A DNA stretch of 64,000 nt, from the NCBI GenBank assembly GCA_963693085.1, contig OY856409.1:502170303-502234302 (forward strand). The letters are read 5' to 3'. Every line of letters begins with the position of its first letter. Position 1 is the stretch's first letter. Of the stretch, positions 37,667 to 49,170 are shown piece after piece. Below the pieces are notes generated by a model, which worked only from the letters and a program-made list of their open reading frames with translations, had not been told where the DNA came from and ran no database searches. The translations under genes and the position numbers were made by a program. This stretch comes from Alisma plantago-aquatica (lineage: Eukaryota; Streptophyta; Magnoliopsida; Alismatales; Alismataceae).

Positions 37667-40600
37667 AACAGAACAAATTGCAGGAGGGATGCATTATGTT
37701 TCAGATCGAATGTTAAAATATCGATTTTGAGTAATAGTCATCAACGGCGAGGGAAGTTAGAGACGTAGTTGCCATTAAATTGAGGTTGAAGATATTAATG
37801 GCTTCTTGAACGTCCTCTTGGGGCTACAGGTGGCAACTGTGTATGATGGTTTTCCACGATTTGAAGGAAGAGGCTGGCAAGACGAAGATAACAACGACCA
37901 TGCGAAGCAAGTGATCTATCCGTGATAACAAAAAATGAAAAAGGAAGTGGCTCATGCAAAAATTAATGATATTAAAAAGAGGCTGATAAGACGGAGATGG
38001 CAACGACTATGGCCTATGGGAACATTTAATTGCACAACACATCACGAACTTATATCGGGCTAACATTTATGCGAGCATCTTGAACTTTGACTTTTGTTGT
38101 ATGTTTGACATCAGGTAGCATTTGTTGACATACAATTAACTGAATTAATTATAGGTCTAATATGAGACTATTTGTTGGTTATTTTTGAAGACTTCTTCTA
38201 CAATTGAAGTCCCACTAGTTTAACCAATATGTAATCCACCTATTTCTCTTTAAGAGGAAGACCAAACTAGTACATTTTTATTTGTTTGGCCAATATATAG
38301 ATAATTTTCCTGAAATTTCTATCGCTAAGGATTCATAATTAAGATTTTACGGTAAGTAAAGTCGGCATTTGCTCGTTGTGCTTAGGGTTGTAACCTATTT
38401 TGGAGCAGTGTGGGTGGGCTTACTCGGAAACTTACTACTTAATTTAGTAGATACGGATATGAATCCAGACCTGCATTCAAAATCAGACCCACGCTGGACC
38501 AACACTCGCTTATCCAAGGGAAAGTAAAGTAGTGTATGATTCTTAATAAGAATAATAAATAGGTACAAAAGACAAAAAAAATGTTAAAGTTAAGCAGAAA
38601 AATAGGTCAGCAAAACACTAAAGAATATATATCTATATATAATCTTTTGAGTAAGAATTATATATATTCATAACTAATTCTGAAATAGTTATAATGAAAT
38701 AGAAGGCAGACAAACAACAAGCTACGTCGTCAGTCCCTTTTGAATGAAAAATTTAATCTGTTTGAACACTACATCTATAGACGTGGGAGTCATGACATTT
38801 CTATGCATAACTTTTTACATCTTTTGAGAAGCTCCAAGGCATGTGGTGTTAAAATTCAATAGTATCAAAATCAAAAAGTATAAAGTATTTTGATTGTCAA
38901 TGTGTGCTTTCTCATGGTGACTACTTAGGCTATGGCAGCTTTTAAGACAACATGTCCTATCGTAAAATCTCCAAATTTCAAGCTCACTATTGGATAAACT
39001 CCTATTACATTCCTACATATATATTTCCCTCCAATTCACCTAAAAATATAGATATCTGCTAGTCTAAGTGTCGATTTCTCCTCTCGTAGATCAGTCAAAA
39101 TATTAAGTAGTACTTCTTTTTTAGCAGCATTTTCTGTGTGTCTAAGTATGTCATAAAGAACATTATTAACAAGATCACATCTTTACTTAAAATCGGAGAG
39201 TTTCCTATATTGAACAACATGATCTCAGAAGTATCTAAGCACGACTTGCGACAAACTGAACATACCTCATCGAGTGAAAATAGACGAACCATAAGAGTTA
39301 TTGGATAAATGTTAAAATTAATACAAAGACTTAAATGTATGGTTTTTGTTTTAATCAAGTGGTAAAGTCATGCTATTGTTTATTTATAATTTAATAGACA
39401 ATTATAAATCATTTATAGCATGGACATTCTTTTTATATATATAACTAAGATTTGTCTGGTAATGTTGATTGTTTGATATATTTATGGATTAATTTTTTGA
39501 AATTTGATTTCATTTTCTTTTTCTTTTGTGTTACATAGACCTCTAATAAATTATTTGAAAGCTACATATCATGCTCTCGATTTTGCTTATGGTAACGTTC
39601 CATGGTGGGTTGATTGATAAATAATTGGATCTTATTAACCTTGTTATAGTTTTGTAGTTCTAGTAGTATTAGGTCCTTATTACCTAAAAATTAATTTGTA
39701 ACGCAAACATTATGGTCATTCCCTTATTCTATCTTCCTTAGGTTGCATTAATGGGTATGTTGACATCAGTACTTGCTTTAGTGAATGACATAAAATCTGA
39801 TTTCTTAGACTTTGTTTTGTTTAATTAGAACTAGCATAATTTTTCCTATAGAAAAAAACTAGCATAATTTACGAACATGGAATCATGTACCCACATTATT
39901 TTATTACACATTGAATATAAGACACATGATAAATAAACATTCCACATATTTATACAACATACAGTTCATTGTCTAGGCTAGGATTGTATTTCCTCGCTGC
40001 ACAGAAAAGAGATAAGACAATCATTGGTACGTGAACAATGTACCTCTTCCAGATATATTTATCAATATATACTTGACAACTGGTTTATAAGAATGTTTAA
40101 TTTCTAAACATCAACATATATTACTGAAAATAAGTAAATTGGCGTGTGTTGTTATGATAAGAACCCTAATCAATATTAGATGTCAGTCTATATTAAGATT
40201 ATATCTTGAATAACAACTGTATGCATAACACCTTAATTTTCTAAAACATATAATTTACTGAGTGGAAGCATAACTGTCAAGGGGGATGTCACAAATATAA
40301 TAATCATTGTATAAAAATAGAATTCATATATAGACCAACATAGGATAGATATATCAATTATCATACTCGAGTCCTCAATATAACTCACTCATGAACAAAA
40401 TTAAACATGTTCACACTTAAACACCATATACTTTCTCATAAACGTAAAAATAAATCTAAACTAGGTATAAATGGCACCCCACCAAATCTTTTCTTCTAAC
40501 TTTTTTCTTGAACATATGCTCTTTAACTGTGCTCCTTGAACCTTCTCTCCTACAGACATTGCATCGCCAATATACAAAATAAAATGAAATTTTGTTATAG

Positions 40601-41294
40601 TAAGTGGCACTGAGCAACATTATATAAATTGAAATCTAACATGATATAAACATTGTAAGTGTAAGATATTTTTAGTATCATCCGTCTTTATCTATATTTT
40701 TCTTTGTCAATGACATTAGTATCTTTATTTGATTAAATTCTCCTTCTATCATGAAATTTCTCTTTGAAGCTTGATAATTAACATTGCTCTCATGAGCTTG
40801 ATAAATAACATTTCTCTCATAAACTTGATAAGTAGAATTTCTCTCAAGAGTTTGAATCTGTAACATTTCTCTCAGGAGATTGAATACATAACATTTCTTT
40901 CAAGAACTTGAATCCATGCCAAAAAGGAGAATATCTTAGAAGGAACAACATCATCGGTTATCTTGTATTCAACATTACTCTTGAGCATAATAACATGAAA
41001 CACTAAATATGATTTAAGGAAGATGTTCTTATTATCATTGTAATCCTCGATGAGAACAATATGTTGAGAACCTATAAATGATTCATGATCAATTCAAGTG
41101 CAATCATTCATGGGTATAACTCATATTCATTGTAATTGATTTTGATAAATATAAATGACAAGAACCCTTTACATGTACTAGATACTCATAGTACATGATC
41201 CAGTTACCAATTAGATAAAAAGTTCTTTAAGTGTCCTTGAGGTTGATGAAAAGTTTAATATCCTAAAATAATTATAACTAAATTAACCTTATCT
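37667..41294. other. Intergenic, no gene recognised
   Basis: AT-rich DNA with only short frames and no protein motifs. A short duplication around GGCTGRYAAGACGRAGATRRCAACGAC lies at about 37870 and 37981, and a 33-bp minisatellite lies at 40745-40915. Confidence 0.4.
40745..40915. repeat. Minisatellite, about 33 bp unit, five copies
   Basis: Copies of ACATTTCTCTCA followed by an RRCTTGATAA-like stretch recur at about 33-bp spacing. Because 33 is a multiple of three, the minus strand stays open for about 60 codons with an 11-residue periodicity (ERN-xxYQ). I regard this as a by-product of the repeat, not a gene. Confidence 0.65.
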
Positions 41295-41318
41295 TATATA
41301 TATATATATATATATATT

Positions 41319-42863
41319 GGTTGCCCACGCGGGTAGCCAAGTTAATTATCCGTGCATAGATAGCAGTGGCAGGATCTGTAATTAATATAATGTCAATTGC
41401 ACTTGCATGATAACAGTGGCAGCTATTGTAATTATACAAAAAAATTATGTATGCATGGATAAACGGTGCGGTGGCAGGATCTGTAATTAATATAATGTCA
41501 ATTGCACTTGCATGATAACAGCGGAAGCTATTGTAATTATACATTTTTTTTTACGTATGCATGGAGAAGCGGTGACATCTAATTTATTAAGAAAAAGACA
41601 ATTACGTATACATGAAACATGTATTTTAAATTTTTTAATTTGAAATTTTTTACTAGTACATGTGTGTGTTGCCACTATTAGTAGCTAGATCACAATTTGT
41701 TATGAGTGCATGCAATAGTGGAAAAGATAGCTGTAGACATTGTGACATTCATGTTAGGTAAACAAAAAAAGTAAAAGTTGAAGAGAAGTGTGTAACTGGG
41801 TATGACGTTACGTAATAGAATCTAGAATTATTATTTTTCTTAGACAGTGAAATTTGATGCATTCATATTTGTATTACAAAATGTCATCCTTGATTACATA
41901 TGTTTCCTTTCCATTACAAATTATCTATTTTGGTTATGGATATTTCTTTCTTATTATAAAATGTCATCTTTTTTTATTTGTCATTGTAATTCATTATACG
42001 TTGTCAAAATGTCACTTGCTATTTCTAATAAATATTATCTTTGTAAGGATAAATGATATATTATAATGAGAACATAAAATATGTAATGGAAATGAGAAAT
42101 TTGTAACTACGTATGACGTTGCGTAATACAATCTGGAAGTATCATTTCATTGTATTACAAAATGTCATTCTTGATTACATATGTTTCCTTTCCATTACAA
42201 ATGATCTATTTTATTTACAATTTTTTCCTTCATGTTATGAATTCTCTATTCTAATTACAAACAGTTCCTTCCTAATACATAATGATATCTTTTTTTACTT
42301 GTTATTACAAGTCTTATACGACGTCGGAATATCACTCGTTTACTTACTGTTGTCTCTTATTTATTTAGCTTATAAAATATCAGTTCTAGTCACAATGCGC
42401 TCTTTTGTATTACGTTTTTCCCGTACATGTTATAGTTTCTCTTTGCTATTTACAATGTGTTATCTCTCCTTACAAAGCGGTCTCTTGAACACAAAATACG
42501 TAGACACGATTTTTAAATACAAATAATAATTGTCTTATAAGGCACCCATTTTTGTCCAATGTGCATGCTAGATAGTACATATCCAACACTAACGAGGTTA
42601 CATTTGCTATTTGTATTGTTGGATAAGGCTTAGATTGCTGCTCCATGCACGTTCAATTATTTAATATAATTACTAATATGCCACCGCTACTCCATGCACG
42701 TAAAGTGACTAGCTCTTTACATAATTACCAACAGTGCCACTGCTTACAGCTCTTTACATAATTACCAACAGTGCCACCGCTTCCATATCAACACATCACA
42801 ATATGCGTTAATTCGGCAGCCGGGTAACTTCACTTATCTACCCGCGCGGGTAGCGAGTGAATA

Positions 42864-42865
<2 letters not shown>
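41319..42865. mobile_element. Foldback/MITE-like element in a (TA)n target
   Basis: The segment lies between a TA run at 41295-41318 and a 95-bp TA run at 42866-42960. Its two ends are related in inverse orientation: CCCACGCGGGTAGCCAAGTT on the left and, in reverse complement, CCCGCGCGGGTAGATAAGTG on the right. Subterminal motifs such as GGTGGCAGGATCTGTAATTA on the left recur inverted (ATTACCAACAGTGCCACCGC) on the right. No transposase frame is present. Plant Micron-type MITEs are known to sit in (TA)n microsatellites, so this may be a distant analogue; the family is not identified. Confidence 0.55.
41340..41560. repeat. Direct duplication, about 120 bp, in the foldback element
   Basis: The stretch GTGGCAGGATCTGTAATTAA through AATTATACA occurs twice in tandem, starting near 41367 and 41471, with few changes. 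The inner part also has a looser duplication around GTATTACAAAATGTCATYCT (41868 and 42151). Confidence 0.8.

Positions 42866-42960
<95 letters not shown>
42866..42960. repeat. (TA)n microsatellite, 95 bp
   Basis: Uninterrupted alternating TA/AT sequence at the right edge of the foldback element. Its true length may be misassembled. Confidence 0.98.
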
Positions 42961-42962
<2 letters not shown>

Positions 42963-44362
42963 ATGGGGGTCCCGCAGGTGTTGGAGGTCAAGGGTATTTG
43001 AGCTACACTCTGATACGGAGTCCATGGTCTATCGAGATGTCTAAGGCATGGAGTCCATGGAGTTTCGGGGTCACTAGATGTGGAAAGAATTGATAAATTT
43101 GAAGGAGATGGGAAGAAATGGTTTTGTTGAGGAGATAAAGAGTGTGAGTTCAGAGAGGATATGACATCTGCTCCTCCTCGACGCAGACTCTTGCCTGAGG
43201 TAGGAGACGAGGGCCAATCCCTTTGATCTTGATCGAATGGCTCTTAGTGAGTCCGCGCATAAAAGGAGTCGTGATCAGGCGTGGCATCTAAATACAACTA
43301 TTTTAGAAAAATGGTCAATTTTCTAAAATCTTTGATCAATTGAGATTCAAACTATACCCCTCTCTTTCCTTAATTATTTAGGAGATCTAAGGATATCCAA
43401 AAGAGACAAAAATTCACATGATAACTAATTTTTCCAGTGAAGAATCCAAAAATAGCATCAATTTCTAGTTTTGTGAAACACAAGAGTCTATATTTTTTAG
43501 TGATAACCCTATAATTAACACTCTATTATTATCTATAAACACTTATAGGCCCATATTTCAAGGAAAACTGACTATTATTCTAACAAACTCATACAAATTT
43601 TATTAGGACATATTATTATCAGAAAAAATATCCATTTCTCTTTACACCTCAGAGTGAATCTTTAATTGATAAGGACCACAGTTTTGTTGTACTTGTATTA
43701 CAATTGTCTTGATCTTGATCACAGCCTTGTTGAAATTGAACACACTGACTTTAAGTAAATAATTGAGTGATTATGGCTTTATTAGAATCACATATTAAAA
43801 AATTAGAGCTTACTTGAGGCAAAACCATATTAGTTTTTTTCAAACTAAGGTTTCGAGAAATTTTGATCATAATTCAAAACTAGAGTTGTTACAGTATGAT
43901 TTGGACACTAATTATTATTATATGAAACGATAATAGTCATCCAGTTTTTTTTCGAGGAAAAAGACAACGAGATATCAGCGTATCTTGGCAATCCATTTGT
44001 CTTACGAACTGAAGTGCTACGTTACACATTTGTCCATTAAATTGAGTTTTTTCTATAGACAAATAGAAAGAAATAATGTCAAGTATGACCGGACGGGATG
44101 TTCACCAAGGAAGAACGCTAGCCAATTACGTAGGCCCAGCTTTACCTTTGATAGTCATAGATAACGCCAGGTCGTCTTAAATATAAGCGTTGGTGTACTA
44201 GAACAGACCGGAACACGCGGTGAAGAATCGGGGCGCAGGCAACGCTGTGAAGGCGCGGGCCGTGGGGGCATGTACTTTACGTTGGATCAACGGTCGGAAC
44301 GGGCAAAAATAAACGAACCAATCCGTCTCTCTCGATCTGGTCGGTCGGTCCCCTTTTACTGC
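42961..44362. other. Upstream region of the nodulin-like gene
   Basis: No gene is recognised. The last 300 bp become GC-rich as the promoter of the downstream gene is approached and include ACGT-containing motifs such as TTACGTAG and CCACGTCC that could bind bZIP factors; this is only suggestive. Confidence 0.4.
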
Positions 44363-44370
44363 TTAAATAG
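44363..44370 (+). promoter_or_regulatory. Probable TATA box of the nodulin-like gene
   Basis: TTAAATAG followed by GGCCC lies 284 bp upstream of the start codon, at the transition to GC-rich sequence. It implies a transcription start near 44395 and a 5' leader of about 260 nt containing CT-rich stretches. Confidence 0.5.
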
Positions 44371-44653
44371 GGCCCGGCGACCACGTCCGCTGAGCACCAA
44401 AAACCACTAGCGTCCACAAGCAGAAGCAGCTTGCGCTTTCCCGATCAGTTTCTTCTTGAGACTTCTTCTAAGGCCTCAGGTCTTCGTATAGCCTCGAATT
44501 CCCGAATTGTGCCCTGTTTCGGTCGTCGACGGATAGTGAAGAAGCAAGGCCGGTGGTTTCTGCGTGATTCTTCTTTAAAAAGGAAGAGAAGCAGCCAGAG
44601 AGTGTGAGAGAGACCGAAGCTTACTACTGTCCTTGTGTCTCTCTCTAGCTGCC

Positions 44654-45589
44654 ATGGAGAGGGGAACAGGGCTCTGTTTCTTCCTGCTCTTCTCCGTCGC
44701 CTCCCTCGGCCTCGCTCGGGGGTATGATTTCACCGTCGGCGGCAGGAGTGGGTGGGTGACTAGCCCGTCGGAAAGCTACAGCTCGTGGTCTGGGAGGATG
44801 CGGTTCAGCGTCAACGACTCGCTCGGTAAGTGATCGCAACCTTCTGCTCTGTACTGATGATTTTTCCTGTTTCACTTCTGGTATGTCCCGATTCGAGAAT
44901 CCGATCAGTGGCTCAGTGCTCACTCGTTCTCCTGTCGCTCCCTCGTTTTTGCCCACGCAGTATTCGTGTACGACAAGGCGGTTGACTCCGTTCTGGAAGT
45001 CAGCAGCGCCGATTACTCCAGCTGCAACGCCGCCAGCCCCCTGACGAAGCTCAACTCTGGGAGGGATACCTTCAAGCTTCCTCGATCGGGGCCCTTTTAC
45101 TTCATCAGCGGCAACGCGTCCCACTGCCAAGCAGGCCAGAAGCTCATGGTCGTCGTACTCTCCATAAGATCCCCACCATCATCGCCCACGCCGCCGGCAC
45201 CAGGTAGTAGTACCCCACCGGCCTCGGCTCCAACTCCGGCCAGTACGGCGGCTCCTGCACCTGCTAGGGCGACTCCCAGTCCAGCTACTTCGCCGGCCTC
45301 CACACCTTCCCCATCTGGGCCTCCTTCCGCCGGCCCGGCCCTGTCCCCAACGCCGTCCGCGGCACCCGGCCCTTCCAGTGCCAGCCCACCGGCCCCGTCA
45401 GGCGGAAGCACTGGGCCTTCCCCGTCCTCGGATTCCGGTCCCGGGTCTGCGCCACCTTCCGGGTCCGCTGGCTCGCCACCCGCGCCGCCTTCTGGCTCCA
45501 GCGCCACATCCCTCTCCGGCACCAGCTCCTACCAGGCCATACTTGCGGCGGCCGCGCTGGCGCTCTTCAGCGGCGCCCTCCTGCAGTGA
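44654..45589 (+). CDS. Early nodulin-like protein (phytocyanin-type, GPI-anchored AGP)
   Basis: Two exons (44654-44825 and 44961-45589) with a 135-bp GT-AG intron (GTAAGT donor, CGCAG acceptor) encode 266 residues. The start is ATG in the context GCCATGG. Residues 1-23 are a signal peptide. The plastocyanin-like domain follows (YDFTVGGRSGWVTSPSESYS, then RMRFSVNDSLVFVYDK to GQKLMVVVLS), with two Cys for the usual disulfide (YSSCN and SHCQ). The His copper ligands are missing, as in the ENODL group, so copper binding is not expected. A long Pro/Ser/Ala-rich stretch suits arabinogalactan glycosylation, and a hydrophobic C-terminus (ILAAAALALFSGALLQ) suits GPI anchoring. ENODLs act at the plasma membrane/cell wall in reproduction and transport. 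The intron at this site is typical of the family. Its GC content is far above that of its surroundings. Confidence 0.93.
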
Positions 45590-46034
45590 GATTGATGCAG
45601 CTTGGCGATGGCGCCAGAAATCGTGTGATTACCCTCCTTCCGATTGTTACCTTCGGTGCGTGGACCTTCCTGCTTGCCAATCTGCTTGGTTTGGGTTTTG
45701 TTTCTCAGGATTTTAGGTTTAGATGTCGTGCATTGACTTTGGGGCCTTCATGATTGACGGACGATGTACTTTGTTGAGTTTTCAGCTTGTTTCACAGTTC
45801 TATAGAGTGCAAAAATATCTCCTAATAAGCATGTCAATTCTGTCACGATATTGCAACAATTACTTTCGATTTCTCCAAATTTAAATTGAATGGCTGAAAA
45901 ACAAGGTATTTCATAACATTTTTGAGAATTATATACGTAGTACAATTAAATGATTTCAAAAAGCATTTTAACTCTTTTAGTTTGGTAGGCGATAATGTGA
46001 ATTGTTTTTTTTTCCTTTTCTAAGAAGGTTAGTT
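45502..46034 (+). repeat. Tandem duplication of the gene's 3' end, copy 1
   Basis: The last about 30 codons, 3' UTR and flank of the nodulin-like gene are repeated at 62768-63800. Copy 1 is interrupted after 46034 by the LINE and resumes at 62412-62767. The paired parts agree closely, for example around CTTGCGGCGGCCGCGCTGGC and GTGCGTGGACCTTCCTGC. Confidence 0.93.
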
Positions 46035-48404
46035 ATGGATAATGGAAAGGATTCTTTAGGAAGCGAAGAACGCTCTGCTAGGGTTATGAGAGGCGGCGCG
46101 CATGGCGGCCGTGGAGGCCGGGGGGGGGGACGTGGAAGTTTCGGCGGATCAAGGCTGCCGGAGGCAGACGAGGGAGTCGAAGGCTCTGTGTACATAGACA
46201 TGGAAGGACTGGAGGGAGGCGGAGGAGATACAATGCAAACTGGAACAGCACCGACGAAGGAAGGAGACACCATCGCGGAGACTGCGGCGTAGGGTTATGA
46301 GAGGCGGCGCGCATGGCGGCCGTGGAGGCCGGGGGGGACGTGGAAGTTTCGGCGGATCAAGGCCGCCGGAGGCAGACGAGGGAGTCGAAGGCTCTGTGTA
46401 CATAGACATGGAAGGACTGGAGGGAGGCGGAGGAGATACAATGCAAACTGGAACAGCACCGACGAAGGAAGGAGACACCATCGCGGAGACTGCGGCGCAG
46501 GGTTATGAGAGGCGGCGCGCATGGCGGTCGTGGAGGCCGGGGGGGGGGGGGGGGGACGTGGAAGTTTCGGCGGATCAAGGCCGCCGGAGGCAGACGAGGG
46601 AGTCGAAGGCTCTGTGTACATAGACATGGAAGGACTGGAGGGAGGCGGAGGAGATACAATGCAAACTGGAACAGCACCGACGAAGGAAGGAGACACCATC
46701 GCGGAGACTGCGGCGCAGGGTGTCCAGACGCAGACAGTGTTGGCGTGTCAAGGAGAGGCGACTGGAATCGTTACATCGGAGGGAGGGACGCCGGAAGTGG
46801 AGGTGCTTTCTGACAACCCGATATTCATAGCAGAGAAGGCCAACAAAAGACAGGCGCAACAGGAAATCTTGAAGAAACTGGGTATAACGTTAAACTTCCG
46901 CAATAGAGGCGCCGTACCAGGGAAAGGAAACACGCCACCTACAGGACGAACGGAAAGCTCCACCATGCCGCCAGGACATGCGGACTTTCCTGTGCAGTCC
47001 AAGACGACGGGACAATCCCTACTGGGGCCGGAACTAAGGAAGATAGTAACGTACAAGGATGTCGTGGGGGACGGGGACATGGTCCATAGGATTCCTTTCT
47101 TGGGGTTCGACGACCCAAACATCAAGCTTGATAAGAAAGACATCACCATGAGTATGGTGGACGGCACACCAAAGTTCGAGATCGCAGGAGATAGATATGA
47201 GGAACTGGCCAAACCATGGACGTTCGCGGTGGTTGTGAAGGTGATCGCGAGGAATATAGGTTTCTTAACCCTGCAAGATAGAATCTGGGCGATGTGGAAG
47301 CCTGTTGGCGCGTTCCGCCTCATTGATTTGGAAGACAACTACTTCATAGTGCGGCTAACCAGGGAGGATGATTATCTTACAACATTGACAGGCGGCCCTT
47401 GGCCGGTGATGGGGTCGTACCTCAGTGTCCAGCCATGGGACATGTCCTTTTCACCATCCGAGGCGAATCCAAAGTACATGGTGGTATGGATACGCATACC
47501 ACAGTTGCCGATATTCTTGTATCACTCTCGTTTTCTGGAGGAAGTCGGAGATGCGATCGGTACTACGATCACGGTCGACACCAATACAGACCAGAAGAGA
47601 AGGGGGAAATTCGCCCGCATTGCGGTGAGGTTAGACACAAACAAGCCACTGGTTCCTGAGATCATCATCCAAGGAGAGACGTATAGGGTGGAGTATGAGA
47701 ACTTGACGAGCATATGTATGTTCTGTGGAAGGATTGGACATGGAGATGACACCTGTGTGGAAAAGAAGAGGGCCATTGAAGCCCAGGCGAAGGCAGGTAA
47801 ACAGAAGGAAGGGGAGGAGTTCATGCTGCATCCTATGGGGAAATTCACGAAGAACCTATACGCGAAGGCGTTTGTTCGGAGACCGAGGAAGGACGATCGA
47901 AACGAAAAGAAGGGTGGCGTCCCAACACATAACAAATACGGCAACCTCGATGCCCCGGAGGAAAGCAATGCAGGTACGGCTACAGTGGAGGCTGCTGGAC
48001 CAAAGCCGGGATTTGAATGGAGGCAGTGGAAAGCAGCGAACAAGAAGAAGAGGCCAGTGGAGGAGCAGCGCCCCCCACAGACACAGGAGTGGCGACCCAA
48101 AGGGGACGCGTCGGCTTCAACGAAGAAAACACAGAATCACCAAGCCGTAATGATCGAAGGGGAGGATACGGTAGTAATACCAGTAGACGCAGAGGGAGAC
48201 CAGGAGGGCCTGCGTTTCAGAATTGGAGGATCGTCAAACCCGAAGTCCATGGCGCTGTCTCCAACCAAATCAATAAGATTTGGGGCATCATCAGGAGTCC
48301 ATCTCAGAAATAGGAAGATTTTGAACTCAAAAGACTTAACTAACACTACTACAGAAATAGCCTTTGGCGTCGGTTGTTTAACCCCCTTTGGCGTCGGTTT
48401 CTGA
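46035..48404 (+). pseudogene. LINE ORF1 (DUF4283-type, CCHC zinc knuckle), disrupted
   Basis: The likely original start is ATG 46035 (MDNGKDSLGSEERSARV). A TAG at 46290-46292 ends that frame in the first of three tandem repeats, and the repeat lengths shift the frame further. The main open part runs in one frame from about 46521 to 48404. It contains an acidic Gly-rich start, a DUF4283-type domain (AKPWTFAVVVKVIARNIGF to PKYMVVWIRIPQLP) and a zinc knuckle CMFCGRIGHGDDTC near 47717-47758, followed by a basic tail. ORF1 proteins bind RNA in the ribonucleoprotein. The CACTA element enters at 48344; the last 20 residues of the frame come from its terminus. The natural end, 32 codons, lies beyond it at 58204-58300. 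Confidence 0.88.
46081..46717 (+). repeat. Three tandem units (211, 208, 218 bp) in LINE ORF1
   Basis: Units start at 46081, 46292 and 46500 with GGGTTATGAG. They are nearly identical apart from a G homopolymer of 10, 7 and 17 residues, which fully accounts for the length differences. Long G runs are prone both to slippage and to sequencing error. Confidence 0.95.
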
Positions 48405-48925
48405 GCGACGCCTATGTGGGCGCCGCTAAAGGTCGAACACTTCGGCGTCGGTTTTTTAACCGACGCTTATTTAACATATAGGCGTCGGTCTTTTAGTAGA
48501 TAACCGACGCCAAAAGGGTTCGCGCCACAGAAAACGGCGTCATCTAGGACACATTCTGCGTCGGTTATCTACTAAAAGACCGACGCCTATATGGACTATA
48601 GCGTCGGTGTTTATTTGGTAACCGATGCAGAAAGAGTCCTAGATGACACTGTTTTCTGTGGCGCGAACCCTTTTGGCGTCGGTTTTCTATAAAAAACCGA
48701 CACCATACTTCAAGACGACACGTCCAGGCTTCGCTGCACGGCCGTGTTTAGTACTATAGGCGTTGGTTTTATATGAATAACCGACACCTTTTCCACCACG
48801 GCCGTGCTTTCCTGCACGGTCGGGTTGTTTGTACTATTAGGCGTCGGTTTTTATCCAATAACCGACACTGTAGGTCTTTGCTGACGGTTTTCTGTAGATA
48901 ACCGACGCCTATATCTATTTTTTTT
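48344..48925. repeat. Left subterminal hairpin repeats of CACTA 2
   Basis: About ten copies of GCGTCGGTT or its complement AACCGACGC lie within 580 bp, mostly as pairs that form hairpins (for example 48443-48465, 48481-48511 and 48674-48703). The stretch 48478-48690 is also folded at a larger scale: GTTCGCGCCACAGAAAAC and ATCTAGGAC recur inverted around a centre near 48598. CACGGCCGTG occurs at 48737 and 48797. These are likely binding sites for the TnpA-like protein. Confidence 0.9.
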
Positions 48926-49170
48926 TCATATCAGTTTGCAGGCCTGCTGTGGCTGGTCAGCAGGATGAGAACCTGTAGTTTAGTTTTCTAAACTACAGGT
49001 TTACGACATCCATTGATATCAGCCTACAAACAGGCCACAAACCTGCAAAAGTCCCAAGGAAAATTTCACACAAGTAGATACATTCAGACATCAATTCAAT
49101 TCTCACATTCACACATATAGAAACATTCAAATACATGTATTAACATTCAGAAATATTCATTTACAAAGTA

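Noticed and set aside
40678..40866. 62-codon frame with 11-residue periodicity
   Set aside because: The period equals the 33-bp minisatellite unit; the frame is a by-product of the repeat and has no gene context.
42113..42526. 137-codon plus-strand frame in the foldback element
   Set aside because: Ser/Phe/Leu-rich product from AT-rich duplicated sequence, no recognisable motif, and its companion duplicate is not open.
43060..43260. Copia gag remnant upstream of the nodulin-like gene
   Set aside because: A short phrase like IDKFEGDGKKW recalls copia Gag, but it is too short and is followed by a stop; not enough to call.
44645..45522. Minus-strand frames of 161 and 141 codons opposite the nodulin-like gene
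   Set aside because: They are shadows of the GC-rich coding sequence; no domain, start context or splice signal supports them.
45285..45716. Alternative-frame proteins within and beyond the gene's second exon
   Set aside because: They arise from the Pro/Ser/Ala-rich repeat read in other phases and cross the real stop.
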